Assembly (NCBI RefSeq): GCF_004136315.1 | Contig: NZ_CP029562.1 | Location: 1,488,001-1,552,000 of the forward strand | Direction of reading: 5' to 3' | DNA length: 64,000 bases | DNA from: Mesorhizobium sp. Pch-S | GTDB taxonomy: Bacteria > Pseudomonadota > Alphaproteobacteria > Rhizobiales > Rhizobiaceae | Notes under the pieces: generated by a model | Told to the model about the DNA's origin: nothing | What the model saw: the letters and a program-made list of their open reading frames with translations, nothing else | Databases searched by the model: none | Made by a program: the position numbers and the translations under genes | Shown here: positions 51,493-60,711 of the stretch, piece after piece | Numbering within the stretch: the first letter of the stretch is position 1 | Layout: each line of letters starts with the position of its first letter

Positions 51493-52673
51493 ATGACTGC
51501 TATCGAACGGCTGGCGTACCGCCGTGTCGTCGCGCTGACGGCTGCGCTTTTTTTGTCTTATCTCACCGTGGCGATGTCGCTGCCAGCGGTGCCGATCCAT
51601 GTCGTGAACGGATTGGGCCTCGGCAATGCCTGGGGCGGGCTCGCCGTCGGCATTGCTTTCCTGTCGACGATCCGACACGCGCCCGTGCCGGCGCGTGGGC
51701 CGACCGCCTCGGCGGCAAGCTGTGCATGCAGCGCGGCCTGATCCTCTATGCGCTGGCCGGGCTGGTCTGCGCCACGGCCAGCTGGTCTGGGCTTCATTCC
51801 AATGCCGCCTATGCGGTGCTGGTCGGCGGGCGGCTGTTGCTCGGATTGGGTGAAAGCGTCGCCATGGTCGGCATGATCAGCTGGGCGATCGGGCTGATGG
51901 GGCATGCGCGCGCCGGTGCTGTCATAGCCTTGGTCGGCATCGGCATGTACGGCGCCTTCGCTGCGGGCGGACCGCTGGGACTGGCGCTGCTGGATCATGT
52001 GGGTTTCGCCGGACTGATGGCCGTCTGCACGATGCTGCCGCTTGTCGGACTCGCCGCCATTCACTGGCTTCCGGCGGTGGCCCCCCATGCCGGCCAGCGC
52101 GAGTCTTTCTGGCGTATCATCGGACGCATCTGGCGCCCGGGCGCCGTCGTCGGACTGCAAGGCGTCGGCTTTGCCGCGCTCGGCGCCTTCCTTTCGCTGT
52201 ACTTTCTCAGCCGCGGCTGGCCCCATGCCGGGCTTGGCCTGACCTTCTTCGGCGTCGGCTTCGTTGCGATGCGCCTGGTGTGCGGCAACCTGCCAGACCG
52301 GATCGGCGGAACGCCCGTCGCCATAGCCTCGCTGCTGGTCGAGGCCGGCGGACAATATCTCATCTGGCTGGCGCCCGGTCCTTATTCGGCACTGGCTGGT
52401 GCGCTGCTGACAGGCCTCGGCTGCTCGATGGTGTTTCCGGCGATGGGCGCCGAGATCGTCAAGCAGGTGCCCCCGAATCTGCGTGGGACGGCCCTGGGCG
52501 GCTTCGCTGCCTTCCAGGATCTCGCCTACGGCGCGACGGGACCGCTTGTCGGCATCCTGGCTGACCGCATGGGCTATCCGCCGGTGTTCCTGATCGGCGG
52601 CCTTGCCGCAACGCTCGGCCTCTCAATGGCGATCTCGGTTCCGCGGGCACAAGCCCGCGCCCTGGAAACCTGA
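51493..52673 (+). pseudogene. MFS transporter, frameshifted
   Basis: From ATG 51493 the frame gives a typical MFS start (ALTAALFLSYLTVAMSLPAV and on to GIAFLSTI). It then turns into unrelated sequence ending at 51741. From about 51675 a second frame continues naturally (TRARAGAWADRLGGKLCMQR), with helices 3-12, to 52673. A single missing base near 51673 (STI-x-TRARAG) explains it. Both parts look like the YhhS/MFS_1 group of about 390 residues. Either the gene is broken or the base is a sequencing error. Confidence 0.85.
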
Positions 52674-52731
52674 ACAATCAACCCTGCAGGCGGCTCGCGA
52701 ACCGGGCCCGCGAAACAAGGAGAACAATGTC

Positions 52732-53598
52732 ATGCATGTCTTCGTAACAGGCGCCACCGGCTGGGTGGGCTCGGCTGTCGTCGACGATCTGATAGAAGCC
52801 GGCCATACGGTCACGGGCCTTGCCCGCGATCCGGAGAAGGCGGCAGCACTTGCCTGGAAAGGCGCGCATGTGGTTCGCGCCACGCTGGAGGACGACGACG
52901 CCCTGCGCAGCGCGGCAGCGGCCGCCGATGCGGTGATCCACACCGCGTTCAACCACGACTTCTCCAGGTTCCTCGAAAGTGCCGCGCATGACCAGCATGT
53001 GATCGCGACGCTGGGCAGCGCGCTCGCCGGATCACGGCGCCCGCTCCTGGTGACATCGGGCCTGCTCGGGCTGCCGCGCGGGGCGACCGAAGCGGACATC
53101 CCCAATCCCGCATCACTGAGAAAATCGGAAGTCGCGGCACGTGCGCTCGCCGAGCGCGGCATCCATGCGGCAACGGTGCGGCTGGCGCCGTCCGTGCATG
53201 GCATCGGCGACTACGGCTTCGTGCCGCTGCTGATCCGCATGGCGCGCGAAAAGGGCGTCTCGGCCTACATCGACGACGGCGCCAATGCCTGGGCGGGCGT
53301 TCACCGGCTGGACGCTGCACGCGTCTACCGGCTGGCGCTGGAACAGGGCGTGACGGAGCAGGCCTACCATGCCGTGGCCGACGAGAGCGTGCCGTTCAGG
53401 GAGATCGCCAAGGTGATCGGCCGCCGGCTCGGCCTGCCTGTCGAACCGCGCCCGGCGGAACATTTCGGCTGGTTCGCGCATTTCGCCGGCACCAACATGT
53501 CGGCGTCGGCAGAGCAGACGCGCAGGCTGCTCGGCTGGAAGCCGAAGGGCCCGGACCTCATCGCCGACATCGACCAGCCGGGTTACTTCACGGCGTGA
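52732..53598 (+). CDS. NAD-dependent epimerase/dehydratase (atypical SDR)
   Basis: A 288-residue Rossmann-fold protein with the nucleotide motif FVTGATGWVGSAVVDDLIEAG at the N-terminus and DAVIHTAFNHDF, LVTSGLLGLPRG and VHRLDAARVYRLALE segments. The active-site Tyr-x3-Lys of classical SDRs is not obvious, so it belongs with the atypical NAD(P)-binding group. ATG 52732 follows AAGGAGAAC. It lies 58 bases after the MFS gene, probably in one unit with it. Substrate unknown. Confidence 0.9.
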   Translation: MHVFVTGATGWVGSAVVDDLIEAGHTVTGLARDPEKAAALAWKGAHVVRATLEDDDALRSAAAAADAVIHTAFNHDFSRFLESAAHDQHVIATLGSALAGSRRPLLVTSGLLGLPRGATEADIPNPASLRKSEVAARALAERGIHAATVRLAPSVHGIGDYGFVPLLIRMAREKGVSAYIDDGANAWAGVHRLDAARVYRLALEQGVTEQAYHAVADESVPFREIAKVIGRRLGLPVEPRPAEHFGWFAHFAGTNMSASAEQTRRLLGWKPKGPDLIADIDQPGYFTA

Positions 53599-53629
53599 TG
53601 GAACAGGACCGGCCTGTGTTTGGTCTTTC

Positions 53630-54115
53630 TCACGGGTCCGTCTTGTCGGTCCCGTCGATGCGCACCAGCTGCAACAGGCCAAGCACGATCACAGCCAGCA
53701 CGGTCGCGAGCAGGGCGATCTGCCAGAAGCCGAGCCCGACCGCCAGGCCGATGGCGCCGGCCAGCCACATGCCGGCGCCGGTGGTGAGGCCGTGGACCTC
53801 GCCCTTGGCGAAGAAGATCAGGCCGGCGGCCAGGAAGGCCACACCGGCGGTCGTCGCCTCGACCAGCCGGATCGGATCGATCCTGATCTCCTGCCCGGCA
53901 AAGACGTCGACATGGGTGATCTCGATGGTCAGGATGGCGATGGCGGCGGTCGCCAGGCAGATCAGGATATGCGTGCGCAGGCCCGCCGGCCGGTTGCGCC
54001 ATTCGCGCTCCATGCCGACAACCGCGCCAAGTGCCGCTGCCAGCAGCAGCCGGGCCGACACCACGGAAAAAGGCAGCCATGTCGGTTGCCCGAAGCGGTC
54101 GATGAACTCTTCCAT
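53630..54115 (-). CDS. MgtC/SapB-family membrane protein
   Basis: A 161-residue inner-membrane protein with about four to five spans. The MgtC core is evident: ARLLLAAALGAVVGMEREWR, then RPAGLRTHILICLATAA and TTAGVAFLAAGLIF. MgtC-type proteins support growth in low Mg2+ and acid and may modulate the F-ATPase. The soluble C-terminal domain of Salmonella MgtC is absent, as in many short homologues. It is convergent with the epimerase gene. Confidence 0.9.
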   Translation of the reverse strand: MEEFIDRFGQPTWLPFSVVSARLLLAAALGAVVGMEREWRNRPAGLRTHILICLATAAIAILTIEITHVDVFAGQEIRIDPIRLVEATTAGVAFLAAGLIFFAKGEVHGLTTGAGMWLAGAIGLAVGLGFWQIALLATVLAVIVLGLLQLVRIDGTDKTDP

Positions 54116-54177
54116 GAATTCGAAAACGTATCCCCGGGCGCCGGGTTCCCGCAGACTTGCCTTCGGAACTGAAACGG

Positions 54178-54214
54178 CGCGAAACCCGCCGGGTCAGTCC
54201 CGGCGGGTTTCGCG
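54178..54214. terminator. Intrinsic terminator of the ABC importer operon
   Basis: CGCGAAACCCGCCGGG-TCAG-TCCCGGCGGGTTTCGCG, a near-perfect long stem 17 bases beyond the stop of the binding-protein gene. The T-run on the minus strand lies within the stem (GGGTTTCGCG). Confidence 0.65.
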
Positions 54215-54231
54215 ATTTCAGGCCAAAGAGA

Positions 54232-55245
54232 TCAGCTGCCCTGCCGGCCCGAGAGCTGCGGCACGAACATGTCGCTCCAGCTGCCGGGCTTGACCTTGAT
54301 GGTGCCGGCCCGGTGCATGAAGTCGGCGAACTGCATGACGCCGTTGGGCGTGGTCGAGAAGCGCGCGTCCTTGTCCTCGATCATCTCCTGGACGTCGGCC
54401 GGCTCGACCTTGGTCTTGGAGCCGCGGGCGAAGATCTCGGCCGCCAGCTTCTTGTCCTTGGCGATCAGCGCGTTGGCATCGTCCATCGCGTCGATGAAGG
54501 CCTGCGTCATCTTCGGGTTGGCATCGACGAACTTCTTCGGCGCGAAGGTGACGTCGAGCGTGATGTTGCCGAGATAGTCGACGGAATTCAGCACCGTGTG
54601 CACGCCGGGCGATTTCGCCTCGATGTACTGGAAGGGCGGCGAGGTGAAGTGCGCCTTGATCTCGGTCTTGCCGCCGACGAGCGCCGCCACCCCTTCCGGA
54701 TGCGGCAGGCTGACGGTGAGCGGATCCATCCTGGCGTAGTTCTCCTCGCCGAATTCCTTGGCCGAGATCATCTGCAGCACGACGGCGGCGAGCGAGGTCT
54801 TGATGCCTGGCAGCGCGATCTTGTCGGCAGGGGTGAAGTCCTTCAGCGACTTCAGCTCGGGCTTGTTGCTGTTCAGCCAGAGCGACACCGAGCTCATGCC
54901 CGAGACGCCGACGACCTCGACGCCGGGAATGCCCCTCGCCTTCGACCACAGCGTGATGAAGCCGGGCGCGCCGGTGCCAGCGAAATCGAGCGTGCCGGCC
55001 ATCATCGCATCGTTGATGACATTGCCGCCGTCCAGCATCAGCCAGTCGACCTTGATGTCGCCGAGGCCGGCCTCCTTGGCGCGCTTCTCGAGCAGCTTCT
55101 GGTCCTGCATGACGATCAGCGGCAGGTAGAGGATGCCGAAGCCTTTCGAGATGCGCACCTCGCTGACCTCGGCCCTTGCGGGCATCGACATGGACGCGAT
55201 CGTCACTGCGGCGAGCGCGCCGCAAAGCCAGTTCTTCAGTTTCAT
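54232..55245 (-). CDS. ABC importer substrate-binding protein (NrtA/SsuA/TauA type)
   Basis: A 337-residue periplasmic protein with a signal peptide ending SMPARA before EVSEVR. The fold family is NMT1/SsuA-like: GFGILYLPLIVMQDQKLLEK, DWLMLDGGNVINDAMMAGTL and DFAGTGAPGF. Such proteins bind sulfonates, taurine, nitrate or aromatic acids. ATG 55245 follows GGGAGG. It is the third gene of a leftward operon ATPase-permease-binding protein and ends in a strong terminator. The ligand cannot be told; the TctE-like kinase encoded next door suggests an organic acid. Confidence 0.9.
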   Translation of the reverse strand: MKLKNWLCGALAAVTIASMSMPARAEVSEVRISKGFGILYLPLIVMQDQKLLEKRAKEAGLGDIKVDWLMLDGGNVINDAMMAGTLDFAGTGAPGFITLWSKARGIPGVEVVGVSGMSSVSLWLNSNKPELKSLKDFTPADKIALPGIKTSLAAVVLQMISAKEFGEENYARMDPLTVSLPHPEGVAALVGGKTEIKAHFTSPPFQYIEAKSPGVHTVLNSVDYLGNITLDVTFAPKKFVDANPKMTQAFIDAMDDANALIAKDKKLAAEIFARGSKTKVEPADVQEMIEDKDARFSTTPNGVMQFADFMHRAGTIKVKPGSWSDMFVPQLSGRQGS

Positions 55246-55321
55246 CCATTTCCTCCCTTTGGATTTTGGTGTCCGCATCGGGATGGCGCTAAGGTGTCAT
55301 CCCGATCTGGTTTTTTGTTGG

Positions 55322-55389
55322 GTATGATCTTTTCCGAAAACCGGTTCCCGCTTTTGCTTTGCCGGCCTTCGGTTCGGGAGCATGCCCTA
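55322..55389. repeat. Dispersed repeat E
   Basis: ATGATCTTTTCCGAAAACCG-GTTCCCGCTTTTG...GGGAGCATGC resembles a short element common in Mesorhizobium-type genomes. It lies between the binding-protein and permease genes of one operon, and only one copy is seen in the window. Confidence 0.5.
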
Positions 55390-56253
55390 GTGCTGCATGC
55401 CCCAGCGGCGGATCGTGTGTTTTTCGATCGTGGCGAAGATGACGTATTCGACGAACAGGCCGATCAGGATCACGGTGAACAGACCGGCAAAGACGTTGGC
55501 GGTTTCGAGCTGGTTGCGGTTCTCGAAGATGAACCAGCCGAGGCCGCCCGAGCCCGAGGACACGCCGAAGACGAGTTCGGCCGCGATGAGGGTGCGCCAG
55601 GCGAAGGCCCAGCCGATCTTCAGGCCGGTCAGGATCGCCGGAAAGGCCGCCGGGATCAGCACATAGCGCACCAGGCTCAGCCCGCGCAGGCCATAGTTCT
55701 GGCCGACCATGCGCAGCGTGTTCGACACCGAGCGGAAGCCGGCATGGGTGTTGAGCGCGATCGCCCACAGCACCGAATGCACCAGCACGAAGACGACGCT
55801 GCCGGAGCCCAGCCCGAACCAGATCAGCGCCAGCGGCAACAGCGCGATGGCCGGCAGCGGGTTGAACATCGAGGTCAGCGTCTCGAGCAGGTCGGCGCCG
55901 ATGCGCGAGCCGATCGCCAGCGTCGTCAACAGTGCCGCCAGCGTGATGCCGATGGAATAGCCGATGACCAGCGTCTGCAGCGACACCATCATGCGCTGCG
56001 GGATGACGCCGTTGGCGATGTTGGTGACGAAGGCCTCGACGGTCTGGCTGAAGGTCGGGAACAGCAGCGGGTTGCCGAGCCAGCGGCCATAGGCCTCCCA
56101 GGCCAGCGCCAGCACGGCCAGGATGACCGCCTTGCGCACGAAGCCGATGCGGTAGATGCGCTCGAACGCGCCGATGGATTTGGCGACGACCGGGGCATCG
56201 CTGGACTGGACGTCGTGCACGATTTCCGCGCGCGGAAAGACAAGACTGGTCAT
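55387..56253 (-). CDS. ABC importer permease
   Basis: A 288-residue inner-membrane protein of the SsuC/TauC group, with about six spans and the EAA loop around GFRSVSNTLRMVGQNYGLRG (EAA-like) before LPAAFPAILTG-type sequence (here IPAAFPAILTGLK). It follows the ATPase gene by 10 bases and precedes the binding-protein gene. It forms the membrane channel of the importer. Confidence 0.92.
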   Translation of the reverse strand: MTSLVFPRAEIVHDVQSSDAPVVAKSIGAFERIYRIGFVRKAVILAVLALAWEAYGRWLGNPLLFPTFSQTVEAFVTNIANGVIPQRMMVSLQTLVIGYSIGITLAALLTTLAIGSRIGADLLETLTSMFNPLPAIALLPLALIWFGLGSGSVVFVLVHSVLWAIALNTHAGFRSVSNTLRMVGQNYGLRGLSLVRYVLIPAAFPAILTGLKIGWAFAWRTLIAAELVFGVSSGSGGLGWFIFENRNQLETANVFAGLFTVILIGLFVEYVIFATIEKHTIRRWGMQH

Positions 56254-56263
56254 GATCTATCCC

Positions 56264-57043
56264 TCAATGCGTCGCAAAGAGCATGTCGTTGATGCGGGTC
56301 TCGAGCGCGGCCTGCGAGCCGGTGCCGAGCGCATCGGCGGGGATGCTGTTCAGCTCGGCGCGAACCTGGCCGGGATGCGGCGACAGCAGTAGGATGCGCG
56401 TGCCGACGCGGATCGCCTCCTCGATAGAGTGGGTGACGAACAGCACCGTGAAGCGGGTGTCGTCCCACAGGCGCAGCAGCTCGTCCTGCATCTTGCGCCG
56501 GGTCAGCGCGTCGAGCGCGGCGAAGGGCTCGTCCATCAAGAGCACGTCGGGTTCCATCGCCATGCCGCGGGCGATCGCCACGCGCTGCTTCATGCCGCCC
56601 GACAGCATGTGCGGATAGCTGTCGATGAACTTGGTCAGCCCGACCTTGTCGATGTAGGACCTGGCCCGTTCCTCGGCCTCTGCGGCAGTGGCCCTGCCGC
56701 TTGCGGTGAGCGCGAACACGACGTTCTGGCGCACCGTCTTCCAGGGCAGGAGCTGGTCGAACTCCTGGAACACCATCATGCGGTCCGGTCCCGGCGTCGA
56801 GACCTCGCGCCCTTTCAGGCGGATGTGGCCCTCGACGGGGTTGAGGTAGCCGCCGATCGCCTTCAGCAAGGTCGACTTGCCGCAGCCGGACGGGCCGAGC
56901 AGCACGAAACGATCGGACTGGAAGACATCGAAGGAAACACGCCGCGTGGCGGTGACCACGACATCGGGCGTCTTGTACTGGAGCGTCACACCTTCGACCG
57001 AAAGAATGGGCGCAAAGGTGCCTGTCGCGACTGGAGCGTGCAT
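56264..57043 (-). CDS. ABC importer ATPase
   Basis: A 259-residue SsuB/TauB-type ATPase: Walker [11 protein letters not shown]-loop [11 protein letters not shown], signature [14 protein letters not shown], Walker [13 protein letters not shown] and the switch His in [12 protein letters not shown] 57043 follows AGGGAGGA. It is the first gene of the operon and is divergent from the response regulator at 57140, so the 96-base gap holds both promoters. Confidence 0.93.
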   Translation of the reverse strand: MHAPVATGTFAPILSVEGVTLQYKTPDVVVTATRRVSFDVFQSDRFVLLGPSGCGKSTLLKAIGGYLNPVEGHIRLKGREVSTPGPDRMMVFQEFDQLLPWKTVRQNVVFALTASGRATAAEAEERARSYIDKVGLTKFIDSYPHMLSGGMKQRVAIARGMAMEPDVLLMDEPFAALDALTRRKMQDELLRLWDDTRFTVLFVTHSIEEAIRVGTRILLLSPHPGQVRAELNSIPADALGTGSQAALETRINDMLFATH

Positions 57044-57139
57044 CGGTCCTCCCTGTTTACCTGTGCACATGCAGTGTCGGCCGTGTTATTAGCCTAGCTT
57101 CCTGACTCCCACCTGACTCCGGCTAAGGATGCCTGCCCA

Positions 57140-57805
57140 TTGCGCGTGCTCGTCGTCGAAGACACCGCCGACATCGCCGAAGCCATCGTCATGCGGCTGG
57201 AGAAGATCGGCCACGCCGTCGACTGGGAAGCCAATGGCCGCACCGCTGCCGAGCTGCTGGAGGTGCAGGCCTACGACCTGGTCATCCTCGACCTCACCCT
57301 GCCCGGCGAGGACGGCATGCGCGTGCTGAAAGGCATGCGGGCCCGCAAGCTGGCGACACCCGTGCTGGTCATCACCGCCCGCTCGGCCGTCGACGAACGC
57401 ATCAGCGCGCTCGACCTCGGTGCCGACGACTATCTGGTCAAGCCGTTCGACTATGGCGAGATGGAAGCACGTGCCCGCGCGCTGCTGCGGCGCAGCGCCG
57501 GGGCCAGCGACAACAGGCTGAGCGTCGGGCCGCTGGAGATCGACCGGGCCGGCCGCATCGCGACGCTGGCGGGGCGGCCGCTGAACCTCACCCGGCGCGA
57601 GCTGACGGTGCTGGAAATCCTGGCCATCCGCCGCGACCGCATCGTCTCGAAGGAAGAGCTGGTCGAACAGCTGTTCAACTTCGACCAGGAACCGAGCCCT
57701 AACGCCATCGAGCAGTTCGTTGCCCGGCTCAGGCGCAAGCTGGGCGACACTTCGATCGAGATCAGCACCATTCGCGGACTGGGATACAAGCTTGCCACGG
57801 CGTGA
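57140..57805 (+). CDS. OmpR-family response regulator (TctD-like)
   Basis: A 221-residue two-domain regulator. The receiver has phosphoacceptor Asp51 (LVILDLTLPGEDG), acidic residues Glu7/Asp8 and Lys in DYLVKPFDYG. The C-terminal winged helix has LTRRELTVLEILAIRRDRIV and FVARLRRKLGD. The start is TTG at 57140 after AAGGAT, since no ATG or GTG fits the conserved MRVLVVED opening. It overlaps the kinase gene by 14 bases and is divergent from the ABC importer it probably regulates. Confidence 0.92.
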   Translation: MRVLVVEDTADIAEAIVMRLEKIGHAVDWEANGRTAAELLEVQAYDLVILDLTLPGEDGMRVLKGMRARKLATPVLVITARSAVDERISALDLGADDYLVKPFDYGEMEARARALLRRSAGASDNRLSVGPLEIDRAGRIATLAGRPLNLTRRELTVLEILAIRRDRIVSKEELVEQLFNFDQEPSPNAIEQFVARLRRKLGDTSIEISTIRGLGYKLATA

Positions 57806-59162
57806 CCTCGGCCTTTCGCTGCATGTCCGCATCATCGCCGTGCTGTCGGCGGTGCTTGGCGGCGGCGCGATCCTGCTCGGGCTCGCCGCCTGGCAGTCGA
57901 CCTCGCTGGCGGCGCAGCAGGCCTATGACCGGCTGCTGGCCGGAGGGACGATCCAGATCGCCGAGAATGTCTATGTGCAGGGCAATGTCGTCACCGTCGA
58001 CCCGCCGGTGGCGGCGATCTCGACGCTCGCAGCCTATGACATGGTGTTCTACAAGGTGGTCGATGCGCGCGGCGTGGTCGTCGCCGGCTATGAGGACCTG
58101 ACCTCCCTGGCCAATAGCGAAGCCATCCGGCGCGGCGTGGTGATCGAGGACGGCCAGTACCAGGGCCGGAAGGTACGCATCGCGACACTGGCGAAACAGG
58201 TCGAACACGCCTCGCCGGGCAGCTGGGCCACCATCGTCGTCGCCCAGACGGTCAATGCGCGGGCAGCGCTGGCACGCGACCTCGCCACCAAGGCCTTCCT
58301 GGTCATCGGCGCGATGAGCGTGCTGGCGCTGCTTGCCGTCGGCTTCGCGGTGCGCTTCGCCCTGAAGCCGCTCGCCGAGATCGAACGGGAGATCACGCAG
58401 CGCCGCCCCGAGGACCTGCGCCCGATCCAGGCGCGCCCGCCGCTGGAGATCCGCAACCTGGTCCATGCCATAGACGACTTCATGCGCCGGCTGTCGGAAC
58501 GCATGGCGACGACCCAGCGCTTCATCGCCGATGCCGCGCACCAGATCCGCACGCCGCTCGCGGCGCTCGACGCGCAGGTCGAGATCCTGTCCAACACGCA
58601 GCCCCCCGGACGCCGGCAGGAAACGGTCCATCGCATCCGCGAGCGCACGACCGAGCTCGGCCGCCTGACCGGGCAGCTGCTCGACCACGCCATGGTCATC
58701 CATCGCGCCGATGCCACCGCGGCCGCCCCGGTCGATCTCAGCACGCTGGCAAAGACGGTGCTCGCGACGGCGGTGCCGCTGGCGCTGCCGCGCGAGGTCG
58801 AGGTGGTGTTCAGGCCGGCCGATGGTCCCGCCATCATCGACGGCGACGCGGTGAGCATCCGCGAAGCACTGGCCAATCTCATCGACAATGCGCTGACCCA
58901 CGGCGCCAGAAGCCAATTGATCGTGGCAGTCTCGACGGACGCCGCCACGGTGTCGATCGATGTGCTCGACGATGGCGACGGCTTCGGCAGGAACCCGCTC
59001 GACCTGATACGGCCTTTCGCCAAGGGCATCGCGTCGCACGGATCGGGCCTCGGTCTCGCCATCGCCGCGGACGTCGCCAAGGCGCATCACGGCGCGTTGC
59101 TGTTCGATCGCGACGGCGGCCTGACGCGCGTGCGGCTGCAGTTCAACCGACCGGCAGACTGA
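57792..59162 (+). CDS. Sensor histidine kinase (TctE-like)
   Basis: A 456-residue membrane kinase. A TM helix at about 13-33 is followed by a periplasmic 2CSK_N-type sensor domain, a second TM helix (about 168-190) and a HAMP-like segment. The H-box is ADAAHQIRTPLAAL with His250, then N-box LANLIDNALTHGA, G1 DDGDGFG and G2 GSGLGLAIAAD. The TTG at 57792 (LPRRDLGLS...) is chosen because no ATG lies before the first TM helix in frame. TctE-type sensors detect extracellular organic acids. Target: the adjacent ABC importer. Confidence 0.9.
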   Translation: MPRRDLGLSLHVRIIAVLSAVLGGGAILLGLAAWQSTSLAAQQAYDRLLAGGTIQIAENVYVQGNVVTVDPPVAAISTLAAYDMVFYKVVDARGVVVAGYEDLTSLANSEAIRRGVVIEDGQYQGRKVRIATLAKQVEHASPGSWATIVVAQTVNARAALARDLATKAFLVIGAMSVLALLAVGFAVRFALKPLAEIEREITQRRPEDLRPIQARPPLEIRNLVHAIDDFMRRLSERMATTQRFIADAAHQIRTPLAALDAQVEILSNTQPPGRRQETVHRIRERTTELGRLTGQLLDHAMVIHRADATAAAPVDLSTLAKTVLATAVPLALPREVEVVFRPADGPAIIDGDAVSIREALANLIDNALTHGARSQLIVAVSTDAATVSIDVLDDGDGFGRNPLDLIRPFAKGIASHGSGLGLAIAADVAKAHHGALLFDRDGGLTRVRLQFNRPAD

Positions 59163-59164
59163 CC

Positions 59165-59270
59165 CAGAGCATTTTGCAGCCAAGCGGGATCACTTGGCGT
59201 TACAAAAATGCGGCGAAAACAAAAGCCTGGAGCTTTTCCGCGTTTCCGTGAAAAACGGAACGCTCTAGGC
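59165..59270. repeat. Dispersed repeat D, copy 7
   Basis: AGAGCATTTTGCAGCCAAGC-GGGATCACTTGGCGTTACAA module followed by TTTTCCGCGTTTCCGTGAAA...CGGAACGCTCTAGG. It lies between the convergent kinase and hydrolase genes and touches the stop of the latter. Confidence 0.82.
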
Positions 59271-60551
59271 GCTCCCCTCCAGGAACTGCGCCGTGGTCAG
59301 ATAGTAGTTGCGGGCGGTGGCGTTGAGCTGGCGCTCGCCGAGTTCGGTCAGCGCGCGCGCCTTGAGTTGCCTCGCCGCCGCGTCGGCAGGGTCCAGTGCC
59401 AGCAGGCAGTCGGCCAGTTCGGCGGCCCACTGGAAGTCGCCCGTTGCGATGGCCTGTCCGGCGCGGGCCAGCATCCCGTCCGGTCCGCCTGCCATCTCGA
59501 TCATCCGGGCGGCGCGCCCGGCCGGCGGCAGCGGGTTCAGATTGGTGGCGTTGCCGTCGAACCAGCCGACATAGTCGGCATAGATGCCGCGCACGGCCCA
59601 GGCGACGCTGCCGTAATACTCCTGCAGATACGGGCTGGCGGCGAGTTCCGGCGACAGCCTGACCTCCTGCACGAGTTCGTCCGGCGTCCTGCCCTGCCGG
59701 ATGCCGGCCAGCGTCTGGTCGAGCACCGTGCTGATGCCGTCGCGGTAATCGGTCAGCGCCCTGCGGACTTCGTCCCGGCCGAGCACCGGGCGCATGTGCC
59801 CCTGCACCATGGCGTCGGCGTTCAGCGCAAGCATCCTGTCGAGGCTGGCGATCCAGCGCTCCGGTGGCCTGAGCTTGAGGCCCCGGATGGGCGACAGGTT
59901 CGGGTAGGATTTCAGGACATCGTCGCCGGGGATCAGGACGCGCTTCGCGCCGATCCAGACCGCGATGTTCTCCGGCGACTCGCCCGGCGTATGGATGAGC
60001 TGCAGGCGCACGCCGGCCACCTCGATCGTCTCGCTGTCGCCACCGAAGGTGCGTGTCGGCGCCAGGAAGCCCTCTCGGGTGTGTGGCGTGACACGGCCAT
60101 ATTCGAGCTGCGTGCCCGCATTGATGAACAGCGCGTCGGGAAGCCTGGTGCCGAAGGCGTCACCGCCGTCGCGCGGCCCCCTGCCGAATTCGGGGCCGGC
60201 TTCGACCAGCGTGCGGTGGCTGTAGATCTCCGGCCTGTCGGCGCCGGCAAAGACCGTGGCGCCGCCGGAGTGGTCAGGATGGTTGTGGGTGTAGATGATC
60301 GCCCGGACCGGACGCCTGAGGCGGTCGCCAAAGGCGTCCGCGATGGCTTGCGCGTCGACCGGGTTGGCGGCGGTGTCGACGACGATCGAGCCCTCCTCGC
60401 CCTGGATCAGCGTGACGTTGCTGGCCGAATAACCGACCGCGGCAAAGATACCGTCGGCGACCGTGATGACTTCCTTGCGGAACTCGACGGAGCTCGTCCG
60501 CAACTGTTCGCGTCCGGCGAATTCATCGGCGGGTGGCGTCAACGTGGCCAT
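59265..60551 (-). CDS. Metallo-beta-lactamase-fold alkyl sulfatase-like hydrolase
   Basis: A 428-residue enzyme. The dinuclear zinc motif is THNHPDHSGG (His89, His91, Asp93, His94), with further ligands expected in SHRTLVEAG and IHTPGESPEN. After the catalytic domain comes the alkyl-sulfatase dimerisation domain (MVQGHMRPVLG, DYVGWFDGNATNLNPL, AARQLKARALTELGE). The C-terminal SCP2-like domain of SdsA1-type enzymes is missing, which makes it about 200 residues shorter. No signal peptide, so cytosolic. The start at 60551 has AGGAAGGA upstream; 60575 is possible. Confidence 0.88.
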   Translation of the reverse strand: MATLTPPADEFAGREQLRTSSVEFRKEVITVADGIFAAVGYSASNVTLIQGEEGSIVVDTAANPVDAQAIADAFGDRLRRPVRAIIYTHNHPDHSGGATVFAGADRPEIYSHRTLVEAGPEFGRGPRDGGDAFGTRLPDALFINAGTQLEYGRVTPHTREGFLAPTRTFGGDSETIEVAGVRLQLIHTPGESPENIAVWIGAKRVLIPGDDVLKSYPNLSPIRGLKLRPPERWIASLDRMLALNADAMVQGHMRPVLGRDEVRRALTDYRDGISTVLDQTLAGIRQGRTPDELVQEVRLSPELAASPYLQEYYGSVAWAVRGIYADYVGWFDGNATNLNPLPPAGRAARMIEMAGGPDGMLARAGQAIATGDFQWAAELADCLLALDPADAAARQLKARALTELGERQLNATARNYYLTTAQFLEGSA

Positions 60552-60711
60552 GAAAGCTGATCCTTCCTCGTGCAACGCGACATGCTAAAGCATCTGCTGC
60601 CCAGATTGGATTGCCGCTCCTGACGAATGGGGCAGGAGTGAAGGCGGGGCGGCCAATCTCGGTCCACAACCTCGCCACCGCGATCTGCGTCCGGACAGGC
60701 GTTTTGCAACC

